Under the pieces are notes generated by a model. The model was not told the origin of the DNA. It did no database searches and saw nothing but the letters and a program-made list of their open reading frames with translations. Positions 5,014 to 5,660 of a stretch of 5,660 nucleotides of DNA are shown piece by piece. Source of the DNA: WS-11 sp964405235 (GTDB taxonomy: Bacteria; Eisenbacteria; RBG-16-71-46); the NCBI GenBank assembly GCA_964405235.1, contig CAYONG010000268.1, forward strand, positions 1 to 5,660. The letters are read 5' to 3'. Each line of letters starts with the position of its first letter. The stretch's first letter is position 1. The position numbers and the translations under genes were made by a program.

Positions 5014-5376
5014 GAAATTCAGACCGCCGGCGCGAGCGCCGTCGGCGAGCGCCTTGACGCGCCCGTGGTACAGGTAGCCGCCGCGGTCGAAACACACCTT
5101 CTCGACGCCCTTCTCGCGCGCCCGCTCAGCGAGCAACTTGCCGACCGCCGCGCTGAGCGCCGACTTGCCCTTGCCCTCGACGCGTGTCGCGAGATCCTCG
5201 CGGCTCGACGCGGCGGCAAGGGTGACGCCGCGCAGGTCGTCGATGACCTGGGCGTAGATGTGCTTCGCGCTGCGGAACACCGAAAGACGCGGACGCTCCG
5301 GCGATCCGACGACGCGGCTGCGGATACGATATCGCCGGATGCGCCGGCGCTCGTAATGATTGTGGGTTCCGCTCAT
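5011..5376 (-). CDS. rplR: 50S ribosomal protein L18
   Basis: L18 binds 5S rRNA and, with L5, anchors it in the central protuberance of the large subunit. The 121 residues (E. coli 117) start with a strongly basic tail (ERRRIRRYRIRSRV, 9-22). Next come the conserved core ERPRLSVFRSAKHIYAQVIDD (27-47) with GVTLAAAS (50-57), then KVCFDRGGYLYHGRVKALADGAR (93-115) and the family-typical ending GGLNF. The ATG (5376-5374) lies within an ATGA overlap with the rplF stop and has no strong Shine-Dalgarno, so it probably depends on ribosomes ending rplF. The stop is TAG, fused to the rpsE ribosome binding site. Confidence 0.98.
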   Translation of the reverse strand: MSGTHNHYERRRIRRYRIRSRVVGSPERPRLSVFRSAKHIYAQVIDDLRGVTLAAASSREDLATRVEGKGKSALSAAVGKLLAERAREKGVEKVCFDRGGYLYHGRVKALADGARAGGLNF

Positions 5377-5660
5377 GACGCCGTCCCGGCGGCCTTGCCG
5401 GCCTTACGCCGGATGTGCTCGCCTTCGTACTTGATGCCCTTGCCTTTGTACGGCTCGGGCGGACGGAATCCGCGGATGTCGGCGGACGACTGTCCCACCT
5501 GCCATTTGTCGGCGCCCGAGATGACCAGGCGGGTCGGGTTCTCCACCTTGATGGTGATGCCAGCGGGCGGCTCGAATCGGATGGGGTGCGAGTAGCCGAG
5601 CTGCAGCACGAGCGTCTTTCCATCCAGCGCGGCCCGGTATCCGGTGCCGACGATCTCCAA
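5373..5660 (-). CDS. rplF: 50S ribosomal protein L6 (5' end cut off by window edge)
   Basis: L6 lies near the GTPase-associated centre of the large subunit, contacting 23S rRNA close to the sarcin-ricin loop. The last 95 codons are present. They cover the second of the two repeated domains: LEIVGTGYRA at the edge, LGYSHPIRF (21-29), then the signature PEPYKGKGIKY (68-78 of the visible part) and the basic ending EHIRRKAGKA (81-90). L6 is usually about 175-180 residues, so roughly 85 N-terminal residues lie off the right edge. The leftmost visible codon is TTG (5660-5658), which is an internal leucine and not a start. The TGA stop overlaps the rplR ATG as ATGA. The neighbouring upstream gene is expected to be rpsH. 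Confidence 0.97.
   Translation of the reverse strand: MEIVGTGYRAALDGKTLVLQLGYSHPIRFEPPAGITIKVENPTRLVISGADKWQVGQSSADIRGFRPPEPYKGKGIKYEGEHIRRKAGKAAGTAS

Noticed and set aside
4522..5595. A 357-codon plus-strand open frame opposite rpsE, rplR and rplF
   Set aside because: It spans three well-identified genes on the other strand and shows no family features, so it is an antisense shadow.
1..5660. Internal promoters or intrinsic terminators
   Set aside because: No stem followed by a U-run was seen, and no convincing -35/-10 pair could be picked out by eye on the coding strand; spacers are 37 bases at most.

Overview
The window is one uninterrupted stretch of a bacterial ribosomal-protein supercluster, the join of the spc and alpha operons, read entirely from the minus strand. 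In the direction of transcription (high to low coordinates) the genes are: rplF (3' part only), rplR, rpsE, rpmD, rplO, secY, adk, map, infA, rpmJ, rpsM and rpsK (5' part only). All twelve are recognised from conserved family sequence. No tRNA, rRNA, CRISPR array, mobile element or anomalous gene is visible, and no non-coding gap exceeds 37 bases.

The DNA is clearly GC-rich. The order secY-adk-map-infA-rpmJ-rpsM-rpsK is found in many bacterial phyla (Firmicutes, Actinobacteria, Deltaproteobacteria and many environmental lineages) and differs from E. coli, where adk, map and infA lie elsewhere. The proteins are typically bacterial: bacterial-type SecY, a short bacterial L30, a 72-residue IF1, a type I methionine aminopeptidase and a zinc-type LID in adenylate kinase. 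The sequence does not fix the phylum. High-GC environmental groups such as Methylomirabilota/Rokubacteria, Acidobacteriota, Gemmatimonadota or deltaproteobacterial relatives would fit, but this is an impression, not a placement.

Layout: 5660-4295 holds the large- and small-subunit proteins L6, L18, S5 and L30, then L15 follows to 3821. 3821-2502 is SecY, the protein-export channel. 2499-1079 holds adenylate kinase and methionine aminopeptidase, which serve nucleotide balance and N-terminal processing of new proteins. 1065-1 holds IF1, L36, S13 and S11. Together the cluster makes ribosome parts, a translation initiation factor, the export channel that receives nascent membrane proteins, and the enzyme that trims initiator methionine.

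Gene junctions are very tight: ATGA and TGATG overlaps, an 11-base overlap, and spacers of 2-37 bases, nearly all carrying a Shine-Dalgarno sequence. This implies a polycistronic message with coupled translation. The promoter must lie beyond the right edge and the transcript end beyond the left edge.

No novel system is present. The most unusual traits are the signal choices. Seven of the eleven visible start codons are GTG or TTG, including TTG for infA. Among the eleven visible stops TAG is commonest (7 TAG, 4 TGA, no TAA), which is surprising for highly expressed ribosomal genes.
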